The notes under the pieces are model-generated. The model did no database searches, had not been told where the DNA came from, and saw only the letters and a list, made by a program, of their open reading frames with translations. A program made the translations under genes and the position numbers. Positions 7,452 to 16,854 of a DNA stretch of 64,000 nt are shown here, in pieces (within the stretch, counting starts at the first letter, position 1; each line of letters starts with the position of its first letter). Source of the DNA: VAZQ01 sp963739175 (lineage in GTDB: Bacteria; Pseudomonadota; Alphaproteobacteria; Rhizobiales; Xanthobacteraceae); contig CAVTZH010000001.1 in NCBI GenBank assembly GCA_963739175.1, positions 434,001 to 498,000 on the forward strand, read 5' to 3'.

Positions 7452-8135
7452 ATGCTCGCCGTCGACATCGAAAAGCGGCTCGGCGAGTTCGAGATCAAGG
7501 TGGCCTTCGAGAGCCAGGGCAGCGTCACCGCGCTGTTCGGGAGCTCGGGCTCCGGCAAGACCTCGATCGTCAACATGGTCGCCGGCCTGGTCAAACCGGA
7601 CCGCGGCCGGATCGCGCTCGACGATACGGTGCTGTTCGACTCCACAACGCGCGTGAACGTGCCCATGCATCGCCGTCGCATCGGCTACGTGTTCCAGGAA
7701 GGCCGGCTGTTCCCGCACCTCTCGGTGGCCGCCAATCTCGACTACGGCCGACGCATGTCGCGCCTGCCGCGCGACGACGCCGAGCGGCGGCGGATCGTCG
7801 ACCTGCTCGATGTCGGCCACCTGCTCGACCGCCGCCCCGGCAAGCTCTCCGGCGGTGAGCGCCAGCGCGTCGCGGTCGGCCGCGCATTGCTGATGCGCCC
7901 TCGCCTCCTCATCCTGGACGAGCCGCTGGCCTCGCTCGATGCCGCCCGCAAGCGCGAGATCCTGCCCTATCTCGTTCGGCTGCGCGATGAAGCCCACATG
8001 CCGATGGTCTATGTCAGCCATCAAGCCGGCGAGTTGCGCCGCATCGCGACCAACGTGGTCCGGCTCGATGGCGGGCGCGTCATGGAAACCGGCGGGCTGG
8101 AGCTGCTCGATCACGCCGACCTCGACGCGCTGTGA
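7452..8135 (+). CDS. modC: Molybdate ABC transporter ATPase ModC, short form without TOBE/Mop domain
   Basis: The 227-residue protein has a full ABC nucleotide-binding domain: Walker A GSSGSGKT, signature LSGGERQRVAVGRAL, Walker B LLILDEPLASLD and the switch His in YVSHQAGEL. Most ModC proteins are about 350 residues, with a C-terminal molybdate-sensing TOBE/Mop domain. This one stops after the nucleotide-binding domain. The palindromic repeat at 8134-8183 begins at the stop codon, so loss of the 3' end through repeat insertion is possible; short ModC forms also exist naturally. It lies directly after modB in the operon. Confidence 0.9.
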   Translation: MLAVDIEKRLGEFEIKVAFESQGSVTALFGSSGSGKTSIVNMVAGLVKPDRGRIALDDTVLFDSTTRVNVPMHRRRIGYVFQEGRLFPHLSVAANLDYGRRMSRLPRDDAERRRIVDLLDVGHLLDRRPGKLSGGERQRVAVGRALLMRPRLLILDEPLASLDAARKREILPYLVRLRDEAHMPMVYVSHQAGELRRIATNVVRLDGGRVMETGGLELLDHADLDAL

Positions 8136-8183
8136 GCATGATCCCGAAAAGTGGGACCCGGTTTTTCGGAAAAGATCATGCTC
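8134..8183. repeat. Dispersed palindromic repeat, copy 1
   Basis: GAGCATGATC and GATCATGCTC form the outer arms, and CCGAAAA and TTTTTCGG pair inside, giving a long imperfect stem. Copy 2 at 11752-11800 is nearly identical in its core. Elements of this form are, to my knowledge, very common between genes in Bradyrhizobium-type genomes. This copy starts in the modC stop codon and may act as a transcript end or RNA-stabilising hairpin. Confidence 0.85.
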
Positions 8184-8211
8184 AAACGCAACATGGTCTA
8201 CACTCAGGCGC

Positions 8212-9011
8212 ATGTTCCCGCCCGAGCGCATCGTCTGCCTGACCGAAGAGACCGTGGAGACGCTGTATCTCCTTGGCGAAGAGCGCCGCATCGTCGGCGT
8301 CTCCGGCTATGCGGTGCGGCCGGCACGCGTGCGCAAGGAGAAGCCGCGGGTCTCGGCCTTCATCTCCGCCGACTATGAAAAAATCCTGGCGCTCAAACCG
8401 GACCTGGTGCTTGCCTTCTCCGATCTGCAGGCCGATCTCGTCGCGGAGCTGATCCGCCGCAACGTCGCGGTGCATGCCTTCAACCAGCGCGACGTCGCCG
8501 GCATCCTCGACATGATCCGCACCGTCGGCGCGCTCACCGGCGTGCAATTGAAGGCCGACGCGCTGGCGGCGTCGCTACCAGGAGCGATTGCGCAAGGCTG
8601 CACGACGCGCGCCAACGTCAACTCCCGCACCATCCGCGCGTCTATTTCGAGGAATGGGACGACCCGATGATCTCCGGCATCAAATGGGTGTCGGAACTGA
8701 TCGAAACCGCGGGCGGCATCGAGGTGTTTCCGGCGCTGGCGGCGCGCAAGAACGCCAAGGACCGTATCGTGTCGCCGCGCGACGTCATCGCCGCCGCGCC
8801 CGACATCATCGTCGGCTCCTGGTGCGGCAAGAAATTCGTGCCGTCGAAGGTCTGCGCGCGCGACGGCTTCGACGCCATCCCGGCGGTGCGCTCGGGCTGG
8901 CTGCGCGAGATCAAATCGCCGCTGATCCTGCAGCCCGGCCCGGCCGCGCTCACCGACGGGCTCGACGCGCTCGAAGCCATGTTTTCGGAATGGGCGGCAC
9001 GGGCGGCGTAG
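8212..9011 (+). CDS. Cobalamin/iron-chelate binding protein, BtuF-like, no visible signal peptide (interrupted by two frameshifts)
   Basis: The start at 8212 reads MFPPERIVCLTEETVETLYLLG and continues through VSAFISADYEKILALKPDLVLAFSDLQ, the N-terminal lobe of a helical-backbone metal or cobalamin binding protein. The frame breaks twice. Removing one G at 8568-8569 gives LARRYQERLRKAARRA, and removing one C at 8612-8613 gives LPHHPRVYFEEWDDPMISGIKW, a conserved motif of the BtuF-like family. The repaired protein has 265 residues. No signal peptide is seen. It neighbours the FecCD permease and ATPase and a second binding protein, so it probably serves the same importer. Both breaks look like sequence errors. 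Confidence 0.8.
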
Positions 9012-9864
9012 CTACTTCTGCGCCGCAAGCTTGGTCAGAACATCCGTCAGATAATCGAACGCCGCGACCAGGCTCGGCCCCGCGCACAGCGTGAAGCGGC
9101 TCGGCAGCACGATGCGCTTTTCGCGCGGATAGAGCGCGCGCATCGCCGGATGCGTGAGATAGAGCGTGCCCTGCCCGTCCGGCGTCTCGACGATGCTCGC
9201 CATCACCAGGAAATCCGGGCGCAGCATGATGAGCTTCTCAAGCGGCACGTAGCCGCCGTAGCCTCCGGGCGCGCCCGGCGGCGGCGTCAGGGAGGCTTCG
9301 CGCATGAGCGCGGCGGCGAGGCTCTCGGGGCCGACGGTATAGCCGCTGTTGCCGACCAGCATCGCGCTCGACGATTTCGGCCGCGGCGCCGCCGCCAGCC
9401 GCCGCCGCGCCGCCTCGATGTCGGCGATCAGCGCCTCGCCGCGCTCCGGGATGGCCGAGCAGCTTGGCAAACTCGCGGATCTGCGCGTAGCCGGTGGTCA
9501 GGTCGTAGACCAGCGGCACGTTGACGATGCGGAATCCGAGGACGTGCAACAGCCGCTGCGTCAGCGGGCGGTCCCACGGGCCGACGAGCACGAGATCGGG
9601 CTTGAGCGGCACCATGGCCTCCGCCGTGCGGCCGAGCAGCGGATAGTTGGCCGCCTTGTCGACCACCACCGAGATCGCGGGGTCGCGCGCATTGGGCGAC
9701 AGCGCGACGATCTGGTCAGGGTCGGCAAGCGCGATCACCAGCTGGTCGGCGCACACGTTGAACGACGCCACCCGCCGGGGTGGATCGGCCGCAGTCGCGG
9801 GCGTGCAGGCGAGCGCAAGCGCCGCCAGCGCAACAATGGTCCGTCCCGTGATCCTCAACAGCAT
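9012..9864 (-). CDS. Periplasmic cobalamin/iron-chelate ABC binding protein, BtuF/FecB-like (one frameshift)
   Basis: From the ATG at 9864 the protein has a clear signal peptide (TIVALAALALACTPATAAD) and then VASFNVCADQLVIALADPDQIVALS, the opening of a class III binding protein. The frame breaks in the G-run at 9448-9450. Removing one base gives FAKLLGHPERGEALIADIE, and the second lobe continues to LTDVLTKLAAQK, 283 residues in all. An in-frame ATG at 9888 is the alternative start; neither has a good ribosome-binding site. The gene is divergent from the permease gene at 9933 and convergent with the other binding protein. Confidence 0.82.
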
Positions 9865-9932
9865 CAGGCGATAAAGCCGCAATTCCATTGGAGGGCAAGC
9901 CGGAAGCCTGTAGGAAAGGCGCCGGAGGAACA

Positions 9933-10964
9933 ATGACGCACGTAGAATCGAGCGGCCTTCGGCTCAACCTTGCGCTGGCGGCGCTGATCGTCGTGCTTGC
10001 CGTCGTCTCGCTGATGGTCGGCCCGGCCGGCTTGTCGCCGCGGCAAGCGCTCGAGGGTCTGTTCGGCGGCGGCGATGGCGCGGCGGCAATCGTCGTGCGC
10101 GACATCCGCCTGCCGCGCACCCTGCTCGCGATCCTGATCGGCGCGACCTTCGGACTGTCGGGTGCGGCGCTGCAAGGCCTGCTGCGCAATCCGCTGGCCG
10201 AGCCGGCCCTGTTCGGCGCGCCGCAGGCGGCGTCGGTCGGCGCCTCGTTCGTCATCGCCTATGGCCTCGCCGGCGCGACGTCGTTCGCGGTGCCGGTGGC
10301 CGGCATCGTCGGCGCGCTGGTCTCGATCGGCGGGCTCGTCGCGATTGCCGGACGCCGCGCAAGTCTTTCGGTCACCCTCCTGGCCGGGCTCGCGCTTGCG
10401 AGCCTCGCCGGCGCCGCCACCGCGCTGATCCTCAACCTCGCGCCCACGCCCTACGCGGCGCTCGAAATCGCGTTCTGGCTGCTCGGTTCGCTCGAGGACC
10501 GCAGCATGGATCATCTGATGATCGCGGCGCCGTTCTTCGTCGCGAGCTGGCTGCTGCTCACAATGAACGTGCGCGCGTTCCGCGCGCTGACACTCGGCGA
10601 GGACGCCGCGGCTTCGCTCGGCGTCGACGTCGGACGCACGCGGCTGATGGTGGTGATCGGCGTGGCGCTCGGCGTCGGTGCGTCGGTCGCAGTCGCCGGC
10701 TCGATCGGATTCATCGGGCTGGTGGCGCCACATCTGGTGCGGCGCTCGGTCAATTCCGATCCGGCGCGGGTGTGCCTGCCGGCGACGCTGATGGGCGCGG
10801 TTCTGCTCACCGCCGCCGACATCGCCGTGCGGCTGGTGCCCGCGAACCCGAACGCCACCGCGATCGAGATCAAGCTCGGCGTGATTACGGCCATCATCGG
10901 CGTGCCGTTCTTCCTGGCGATGATCTTCCGCGAGCGCAGGCTGCTCGATGGAGCGTCGTCGTGA
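9933..10964 (+). CDS. FecCD/BtuC-family ABC transporter permease
   Basis: The 343-residue integral membrane protein has about nine to ten helices and the FecCD hallmarks: RDIRLPRTLLAILIGATFGLSGAALQGLLRNPLAEP near residues 50-90 and VAGSIGFIGLVAPHLVRR near residue 255. The family imports vitamin B12, heme or ferric siderophores as a homodimer. The start at 9933 has the strong site GGAGGAACA. It overlaps the ATPase gene by four bases (GTGA), so the two are translationally coupled. The substrate cannot be decided from sequence; cobalamin is favoured slightly by the BtuF-like neighbours. Confidence 0.93.
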   Translation: MTHVESSGLRLNLALAALIVVLAVVSLMVGPAGLSPRQALEGLFGGGDGAAAIVVRDIRLPRTLLAILIGATFGLSGAALQGLLRNPLAEPALFGAPQAASVGASFVIAYGLAGATSFAVPVAGIVGALVSIGGLVAIAGRRASLSVTLLAGLALASLAGAATALILNLAPTPYAALEIAFWLLGSLEDRSMDHLMIAAPFFVASWLLLTMNVRAFRALTLGEDAAASLGVDVGRTRLMVVIGVALGVGASVAVAGSIGFIGLVAPHLVRRSVNSDPARVCLPATLMGAVLLTAADIAVRLVPANPNATAIEIKLGVITAIIGVPFFLAMIFRERRLLDGASS

Positions 10965-11752
10965 GCGCCAAGGAGAGCACCAAGCCGAAATTGCACGCCG
11001 GCAATGTGGTGGTGCGCTTCGGCGATGCGCTGATCGTCGACGGCGCCGCGCTCGATCTGCGTGCGGGCGAGCTGACCGTGCTGATCGGGCCGAACGGCGC
11101 CGGCAAGACCACGCTGATGCGCGCGCTTGCCGGCCTGGTGCCGGCGGAAGGCCGCATCGACATCGAAGGCAAGCCGCTCGCCTCGCTGACGGTGCGCGAA
11201 CGCGCGCGCCGCATCGCCTACTTGCCGCAGGGCCACGTGTTTCACTGGCCGATGCCGGTCGCCGCCGTGGTCGCGCTCGGACGTTACGCCTACGGCGATG
11301 CGTTCTCGGCGGTGACCGATGACGACCGGCGCGCCATCGCCAAGGCGCTCGCGGCAACCGACGCCGCACAATTCGCCCATCGCGCGGTTACCACGCTCTC
11401 AGGCGGCGAGCGCGCGCGCGTGGCGCTGGCGCGGGCGCTCGCCTGCGAGGCGCCGATCCTGCTCGCCGACGAGCCGACGGTATCGCTCGATCCGCGGCAC
11501 CAGCTGGTGGTGATGCAACTCCTGGCGCGCGCCGCGCATGACGGCGGCGCGGTGCTCGCGATCGGGCACGATCTCGCGCTCGCCGCCCGCTTTGCCGATC
11601 GCATCGTGATGATGGACCGTGGGCGCCTGGTCGCCGACGGCCCGCCACGCGAGGTGCTGACGGTGGAACGGATCGCCGCCGTGTTCGGGGTCGAGGCTTT
11701 TATCGCCGATGACGCGACAGGCGCGCATCCGGTCCTGCTGCGGCCGCTCTAG
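10961..11752 (+). CDS. ABC transporter ATPase of the FepC/BtuD/HmuV type
   Basis: The 263-residue protein carries Walker A GPNGAGKTT, the Q-loop sequence YLPQGHVFHWPMPV, signature LSGGERARVALARAL, Walker B ILLADEPTVSLD and the switch region IGHDLALAARF. The Q-loop followed by a 'VALGRYAY' segment is typical of ATPases paired with FecCD permeases. Translation starts at a GTG inside the permease stop (GTGA overlap). It powers import by the adjacent permease. A dispersed palindromic repeat begins exactly at its stop codon. Confidence 0.92.
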   Translation: MSAKESTKPKLHAGNVVVRFGDALIVDGAALDLRAGELTVLIGPNGAGKTTLMRALAGLVPAEGRIDIEGKPLASLTVRERARRIAYLPQGHVFHWPMPVAAVVALGRYAYGDAFSAVTDDDRRAIAKALAATDAAQFAHRAVTTLSGGERARVALARALACEAPILLADEPTVSLDPRHQLVVMQLLARAAHDGGAVLAIGHDLALAARFADRIVMMDRGRLVADGPPREVLTVERIAAVFGVEAFIADDATGAHPVLLRPL

Positions 11753-11800
11753 TGCATGATCCCGAAAAGTGGGAACCGGTTTTCGGGCAAGATCATGCAC
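11752..11800. repeat. Dispersed palindromic repeat, copy 2
   Basis: GTGCATGATC and GATCATGCAC form the outer arms, with CCGAAAA and TTTTCGG paired inside. The core matches copy 1 at 8134-8183 almost base for base. It starts at the stop codon of the plus-strand ATPase gene and ends 13 bases before the stop of the convergent antiporter gene, so it is well placed to act as a two-way transcript end. Confidence 0.85.
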
Positions 11801-11813
11801 CCACTAAACAGCG

Positions 11814-13604
11814 TCAGGACGCCTGCGACCACCAGCGGCGGATCGCCCGCTTCAAGCGTTCGACGATTGTTGCCGGCGGCGCCTCGGGCTCGAGCTCCTC
11901 CGCCAGCCGCAGGCCGATGGTCGCGACGCGACCCTTGGTGACCTTCTGCACGACCAGGGCGATAGCGCCGAGCGGTACAATGTCGCCCGCCTTCGGCGTG
12001 CGCACGGTCTTCTTCGCGATGAAATCGGCCAGCGGCATCGCGGACTCCTCGGGCGCGATCGAGAGGCCGTAGATTTCCGCGAGTTCGCCGAGCGTGTGGT
12101 CGCCGGTCACGAAGAAGTCGCCGAGCAGCAGCGGATCCGGCCGTGCCGGCGGCGGCAGGTCGACAAAGAAGCGGTCGAGCGCCTGCGCGCGTTCGGGCGG
12201 TGCCAGCAGATAGACGTAGTCGCCCTCGCGCAGCGGCTCGGCCTCCGCGGGGCTGAGGATGCGCTCGTCGCGGACCACCAGCGTCGGCCGCGCCCAGGTC
12301 GGCAGCACACCGCGCCGCAGATAAGGGCTGTTGGCGCTAAGCGGGTAACCCACGATCTCCTGCTCGAGCTGGCCCGGCAGATCGAGCTCGACGCGGCGCG
12401 GCATCGGGTTGCTGCGCGGGAACGAAACGTGCAGCGCCCGCGCCGCCGGCGCGATGGTCCAGCCCTGCACCAGGAGCGACACCAGCACGACGACGAAACC
12501 GATGTCGAAATAGATCTGCGGATTCGGCACGCCCACCAGCATCGGGATCGACGCGATGAAGATGCCGACCGCGCCGCGCAGGCCGACCCAGGACATGAAG
12601 GTCTTCTCGCGCCAATTGAAGGGATAGGGCGCCAGGCACAGGAACACCGCTGCCGGGCGCGCGATGAACATCAGCGTGGCCGCGACCGCCAGCGCCGGCA
12701 GGGCGTGCTGCGGCAGCCGGTCGGGCCACGCGAGCAGCCCCAGCACCACGAACATGCCGATCTGGGCGAGCCAGGTCGCGGCGTCGAGGAACGTCACCAC
12801 CGCGTTGTGGGCGCGCACCGCGCTGTTGCCGACCACCAGCCCGGCGACATAGACCGCCAGGAAGCCCGAGCCATGCCCGACCTCGGCCAGCGCGAAGATC
12901 ACCACCGCGCCGGTTGCCACGAACGGCGCGTGCAGACCCTGCGGCAGGTTGAGCCGGTTGAGCACCAGCACCACGCCGCGGCCGCCGACATAGCCGATCA
13001 GCGCCCCGACCAGCGTCTCGGTGACCAGGAACGACGCGATCTCGTGCCACGGCTTGGCGCCGTGCAGGATGATCTCGATCAGCACGATGGTGAGGAAGAT
13101 CGCGAACGGATCGTTGATCCCGGATTCGACCTCGAGGGTCGCGCTGACCCGCGGCCGCAGCCGCAGCCCCTTGGCGTGCAGGAGGAAGAACACCGCCGCG
13201 GCGTCGGTCGAGGCCACCACCGCGCCGACCAGCAGCGCCTCGGTCCAGCCGATCCCGAGCGCCCACACCGCCGCCGGGGCGGTGAGTGCGGCGGTCACCA
13301 GGACGCCGATAGTCGCCAGCAGGCCCGCCGGGCCAATCACGTTGCGGAAGGTCTGGTAGCGGGTACGCAGGCCGCCGTCGAACAAGATCAGCGCCAGCGC
13401 CACCGACCCGATGGTGTAGGCGAGCCGCACGTCGTCGAATTTGATGCCGAGCGGACCCGCCTCCCCCGCCAGCATGCCCACCAGCAGGAACACCAGCAGC
13501 AACGGCGCGCCGAAGCGCAGCGCCACCAGGCTCGACAGGATGCCGGCCAGGATCAGAAGCGCCGCAAGCAAAATACCAAGGCTGACCGCGTCGAGCGCAC
13601 CCAT
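11814..13604 (-). CDS. K+/H+ antiporter, CvrA/NhaP2 family (CPA1) with cytoplasmic regulatory domains
   Basis: The 596-residue protein has about 12 to 13 membrane helices (residues 1-395). They include LILFDGGLRT, STDAAAVFFLL and LEVESGINDPFAIFL, the CPA1 ion-binding core with its Asp residues. After the membrane part comes a TrkA-C-like domain (GQLEQEIVGYPLSANSPYLRRG) and then a CorC/HlyC-type domain near the C-terminus. That architecture is the NhaP2/CvrA potassium/proton antiporter, used in K+ and volume homeostasis. I start at the ATG at 13604 (GGGAG upstream) rather than at the longer frame to 13667. A second antiporter gene follows upstream in the same direction. Confidence 0.92.
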   Translation of the reverse strand: MGALDAVSLGILLAALLILAGILSSLVALRFGAPLLLVFLLVGMLAGEAGPLGIKFDDVRLAYTIGSVALALILFDGGLRTRYQTFRNVIGPAGLLATIGVLVTAALTAPAAVWALGIGWTEALLVGAVVASTDAAAVFFLLHAKGLRLRPRVSATLEVESGINDPFAIFLTIVLIEIILHGAKPWHEIASFLVTETLVGALIGYVGGRGVVLVLNRLNLPQGLHAPFVATGAVVIFALAEVGHGSGFLAVYVAGLVVGNSAVRAHNAVVTFLDAATWLAQIGMFVVLGLLAWPDRLPQHALPALAVAATLMFIARPAAVFLCLAPYPFNWREKTFMSWVGLRGAVGIFIASIPMLVGVPNPQIYFDIGFVVVLVSLLVQGWTIAPAARALHVSFPRSNPMPRRVELDLPGQLEQEIVGYPLSANSPYLRRGVLPTWARPTLVVRDERILSPAEAEPLREGDYVYLLAPPERAQALDRFFVDLPPPARPDPLLLGDFFVTGDHTLGELAEIYGLSIAPEESAMPLADFIAKKTVRTPKAGDIVPLGAIALVVQKVTKGRVATIGLRLAEELEPEAPPATIVERLKRAIRRWWSQAS

Positions 13605-13700
13605 CGCGCGAGAATCTCCCCTCTTCGGGAGATTTGTTACAGGACGGATTGCGCTACGCCAACTCACGCATGGGCGAGCGCCGCGCCATTTGCCTGTTGG

Positions 13701-15440
13701 CTAGGCAGGCGCAACCGGCGGGCTCGGCTCCGGTGTGGTCGCGCCAGCTGGCGGCGCCGCCGGCGGGATCGCCGAGATCATCGCCTTGGCGATCTCGTGC
13801 TCACCCATGACGACTTGGGTGGCGCCGTGCTTCTTCAGATGCTCGATCTCGGCCTCGGAATGGGCCCGCGCCACGATCGGGAGCGATGCGTTGCGCTCGC
13901 GCGCCTGCGCCACGATCTGGCCGCCCTCGAACGCATCCGGCACCGCCACCAGGATGCAGCGCGCCGCCTCGACATTGGCCGCGCGCAGCACGTCCGGATC
14001 GGCGCCGTTGCCGGCAATCGTATCCGGTCCCTTGCCCTTGATCCGGTCCACCCGGTCGACGTCCTCCTCGATCACCAGCAGCGGCGTGCCGGTCTTGAGC
14101 AGTTGCTCGCTGACGAAGCTGCCGACGCGGCCATGGCCGACCAGCACGACATGGTCGGACAAGGTCGTCAGCGGAATTTCCTCCCGCGCAGGTTCGGGCG
14201 GCGGCGCGGGCGAAGCGTCCGGCGTCACCGCTGCCGGCTTGGCGGCGGCGGGCCGCGCCAGGATGCGGTCGAGCCAGGCGAAGAACAGCGGATTGAGCAG
14301 GATCGAGATGATGGCACCGGCCAGGATGAGATTGCGCCCGCGCTCCGGCAACAACGCGAGCGACACACCGAGGCCGGCAAGAATGAAGGAGAACTCGCCG
14401 ATCTGCGCGAGACTGGCTGAAATGGTGAGCGCGGTCGAATGCGGATGACGGAACGCGCGCACGATAGCATAGGCGGCCACCGACTTGCCGAGCACGATGA
14501 TGAGCACGGTCGCGAGCACGGCCACCGGCTCGCGCACCACGATCATCGGGTCGACCAGCATGCCGACCGAAACGAAGAACAATACCGCGAAGGCATCGCG
14601 TAGAGGCAGCGTCTCGTTTGCCGCGCGCTGGCTTAGCTCCGATTCGCTCATGATCATGCCGGCAAAGAACGCGCCGAGCGCGAAGGAGACGTCGAACAGC
14701 ATCGCAGCGCCGAACGCGCAGCCGAGCGCGATCGCAAGCACGGCCAGGCGGAACAGCTCGCGCGAGCCGGTGTGGGCGACGTAGTGCAGGAGCCACGGGA
14801 TCACGCGTTTGCCGACGATCAGCATGACGGCAACGAAGGCTGCAACCTTGGCGATGGTGATGAGCAGCGGGATGGCCAATATCGACCAGTCGAATGCACC
14901 GGCAGCGCTGCTTTTGAACACCGGCACCAGCGCCGGCAGCATCACGAGCGTGAGGACCATGGCGATGTCCTCGACGATCAGCCAGCCGACCGCGATGCGA
15001 CCACGCTCGGTCTCGAGCAGGCGCCGCTCCTGCAGGGCGCGCAGCAACACGACCGTGCTCGCCACCGACAGCGCCAGACCGAAGACAATGCCGGCGCCCG
15101 CCGGCCAGCCGAGCCACCATGCCATCCCCATTCCCAGCAACGTGGCGGCCGTGATCTGAACGATCGCGCCGGGAATGGCGATCGCCCGTACCGACAACAG
15201 GTCATCGAGCGAGAAGTGCAGGCCCACGCCGAACATCAGCAGAATGACGCCGATCTCGGCCAACTGATTGGCCATGCCCTGGTCGGCGACAAAGCCCGGT
15301 GAGAACGGTCCGATCAGGACGCCGGCAAGCAGGTAGCCGACCAGCGGCGAGACCCGAAAGCGATGCGCCAATGCGCCGAGCGCGAAGGCCGACACAAGGC
15401 CGACGACGATCAGGGTAATGAGCGGGGCATGGTGTGACAT
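13701..15440 (-). CDS. Monovalent cation:proton antiporter-2 (KefB/YbaL type) with TrkA-N domain
   Basis: The 579-residue protein has a CPA2 membrane domain of about 12 helices. Motifs are SPLVGYLLAGVLIGPFSPG near the start, IGVILLMFGVGLHFSL, and VGWLIVEDIAMVL with the ion-binding Asp. A Pro/Ala linker (about residues 385-405) leads to a TrkA-N Rossmann domain with VLVGHGRVGSFV, which binds NAD(H) or a related ligand. The gene order next to the NhaP2-like gene suggests a K+/pH homeostasis locus. The start at 15440 has GGAG nearby; the open frame continues upstream only as antisense to the methyltransferase gene. Confidence 0.93.
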   Translation of the reverse strand: MSHHAPLITLIVVGLVSAFALGALAHRFRVSPLVGYLLAGVLIGPFSPGFVADQGMANQLAEIGVILLMFGVGLHFSLDDLLSVRAIAIPGAIVQITAATLLGMGMAWWLGWPAGAGIVFGLALSVASTVVLLRALQERRLLETERGRIAVGWLIVEDIAMVLTLVMLPALVPVFKSSAAGAFDWSILAIPLLITIAKVAAFVAVMLIVGKRVIPWLLHYVAHTGSRELFRLAVLAIALGCAFGAAMLFDVSFALGAFFAGMIMSESELSQRAANETLPLRDAFAVLFFVSVGMLVDPMIVVREPVAVLATVLIIVLGKSVAAYAIVRAFRHPHSTALTISASLAQIGEFSFILAGLGVSLALLPERGRNLILAGAIISILLNPLFFAWLDRILARPAAAKPAAVTPDASPAPPPEPAREEIPLTTLSDHVVLVGHGRVGSFVSEQLLKTGTPLLVIEEDVDRVDRIKGKGPDTIAGNGADPDVLRAANVEAARCILVAVPDAFEGGQIVAQARERNASLPIVARAHSEAEIEHLKKHGATQVVMGEHEIAKAMISAIPPAAPPAGATTPEPSPPVAPA

Positions 15441-15611
15441 CGGCGAAGCTCCGCGATCCCTCTCGTCCGGCGTTGAGCGATTGATCGCTTTCTTAACGGC
15501 TGCGCCGCACGGCTCGAAGCAATCATTTGCGGACATTTGGACGCGTGCGAAACCGTAAGGCAGTATTTGTCCGGTCTTGCGCGGGTGAAAGAAAATGCCA
15601 ATGTATTGTGC

Positions 15612-16682
15612 ATGAGCCACCCGCTCTCCCGCCTGGCCACGCGCGTTGCCTATGCGTCGACGCAACTGCCGCGCATGGCTTGGTATTCGGGTCATCTTTA
15701 CGTCATGCGCCGGCTCGCAGAGCAGGTACGGCGGCAGGAGGACGGCGAGCGGGCGCCACCAAAGCCGCGACCCAATCCACACCTCGAGCAACGCCTGGAG
15801 GCCGACAGGGCGGCGCTGTTCGAGCAAGACCTCGCCAATGTCGAGGCCGGAATCTATCCCGTTCCCGCGGATCATGACGGCTCGGTCCTCACGCTGCTCC
15901 ACCGCTCGCGGCTGTTCTTCCGCGATCTCCCCGAGGTCGCCGAGCGCCGCAAGCGCAACGCGACGCACGAGGTGCTCAACCCCGAAACGCGCGGACGGCG
16001 CCCCGACTACTACCTGCAGAATTTTCATTTCCAGTCGGGCGGCTGGCTGACCGAGGAATCCGCCGACCGCTACGACACCCAGGTCGAGGTACTGTTCAAG
16101 GGGACGGCCAACGCCATGCGGCGGCAGGCGCTGCCGCCGCTCGCGGAAGCTTTCGCCGGACGCGACCAGCGCACATTGCGGCTCATCGATATCGGCTGCG
16201 GCACCGGGCGCTTCCTCGATTTCGTCAAGCAGGCCTGGCCGCGACTGCCGGTCGACGGCCTCGACCTGTCGGAAGCCTATCTCAGCCATGCGCGGCGCCA
16301 CCTCAAACGATGGTCGCGCGCCCGGCTCGTCGTCGCCAAGGCGGAAGCCATCCCTGCGCCCGACAACAGCTACGACGCGGCGACCAACATTTTCATGCTG
16401 CACGAATTGCCGCCGGAGATTCGTCACGCCGTGATCGCGGAAGCGGCGCGCGTGCTCAAGCCTGGCGGGCGGCTGGTCCTGGTGGATTCGCTCCAGCGCG
16501 GCGACCAACCCGATTACGACGGGATGTTGGAGCGCTTCCCGCACCTTTATCACGAGCCGTATTACCAGAGTTATCTGGGCGAGGATTTTCTCGCGATCGC
16601 ACGCCGCTGTGGGCTCGTGCACCGGCGCGACGCCAACGCCTTCGTGTCGAAGGTGATGGTGTTCGACAAGGCGGCCGGCTAG
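15612..16682 (+). CDS. Class I SAM-dependent methyltransferase
   Basis: The C-terminal half holds the methyltransferase fold: motif I LIDIGCGTGRFLDFV near residue 190, acidic loop VDGLDLSEAYL, AEAIPAPDNSYDAAT and RVLKPGGRLVLVDSL. The N-terminal 150 residues are helical and include NFHFQSGGWLTEESADRYD, a segment seen in a group of proteobacterial methyltransferases of unknown substrate. The total is 356 residues from the ATG at 15612; start codons 9, 17 and 75 bases upstream are nearby and the 75-base one is in frame. It is soluble and cytoplasmic. It is divergent from the antiporter gene. Confidence 0.88.
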   Translation: MSHPLSRLATRVAYASTQLPRMAWYSGHLYVMRRLAEQVRRQEDGERAPPKPRPNPHLEQRLEADRAALFEQDLANVEAGIYPVPADHDGSVLTLLHRSRLFFRDLPEVAERRKRNATHEVLNPETRGRRPDYYLQNFHFQSGGWLTEESADRYDTQVEVLFKGTANAMRRQALPPLAEAFAGRDQRTLRLIDIGCGTGRFLDFVKQAWPRLPVDGLDLSEAYLSHARRHLKRWSRARLVVAKAEAIPAPDNSYDAATNIFMLHELPPEIRHAVIAEAARVLKPGGRLVLVDSLQRGDQPDYDGMLERFPHLYHEPYYQSYLGEDFLAIARRCGLVHRRDANAFVSKVMVFDKAAG

Positions 16683-16854
16683 GCCGCGCACGCCCCGATA
16701 GCACCAAGATAACGCGCCCCGCCGAACGTCTTACGTAATACTACGGAGGCGCGCGTAAACCACGGCGACGGCTCTTACGTGCAATATCCGAACGTGCAGC
16801 CGCCATCGCCGCTATCCGCGGATTGCGCAGTATCTGCTTGAATTGAGGTTGGAC

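Noticed and set aside
9865..9932. Cobalamin riboswitch between the binding protein and permease genes
   Set aside because: The gap is only about 70 bases and holds no B12-box-like sequence (no AGCCAGGAGACC core), so no riboswitch can be supported.
10772..10960. Upstream extension of the FepC-like ATPase frame
   Set aside because: It overlaps the permease gene out of frame and lacks similarity; the GTG at 10961 with GTGA overlap gives the normal N-terminus.
12096..14420. Long plus-strand open frame of 774 codons
   Set aside because: It lies antisense to two clear antiporter genes, is rich in Arg, His, Asp and Gln without membrane or domain motifs, and has no ribosome-binding site. It is a shadow produced by high GC content.
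15441..16691. N-terminal extension of the KefB-like frame up to 16691
   Set aside because: The extension is antisense to the methyltransferase gene and has no family similarity; the antiporter begins at MSHHAPLITLIVVG (15440).
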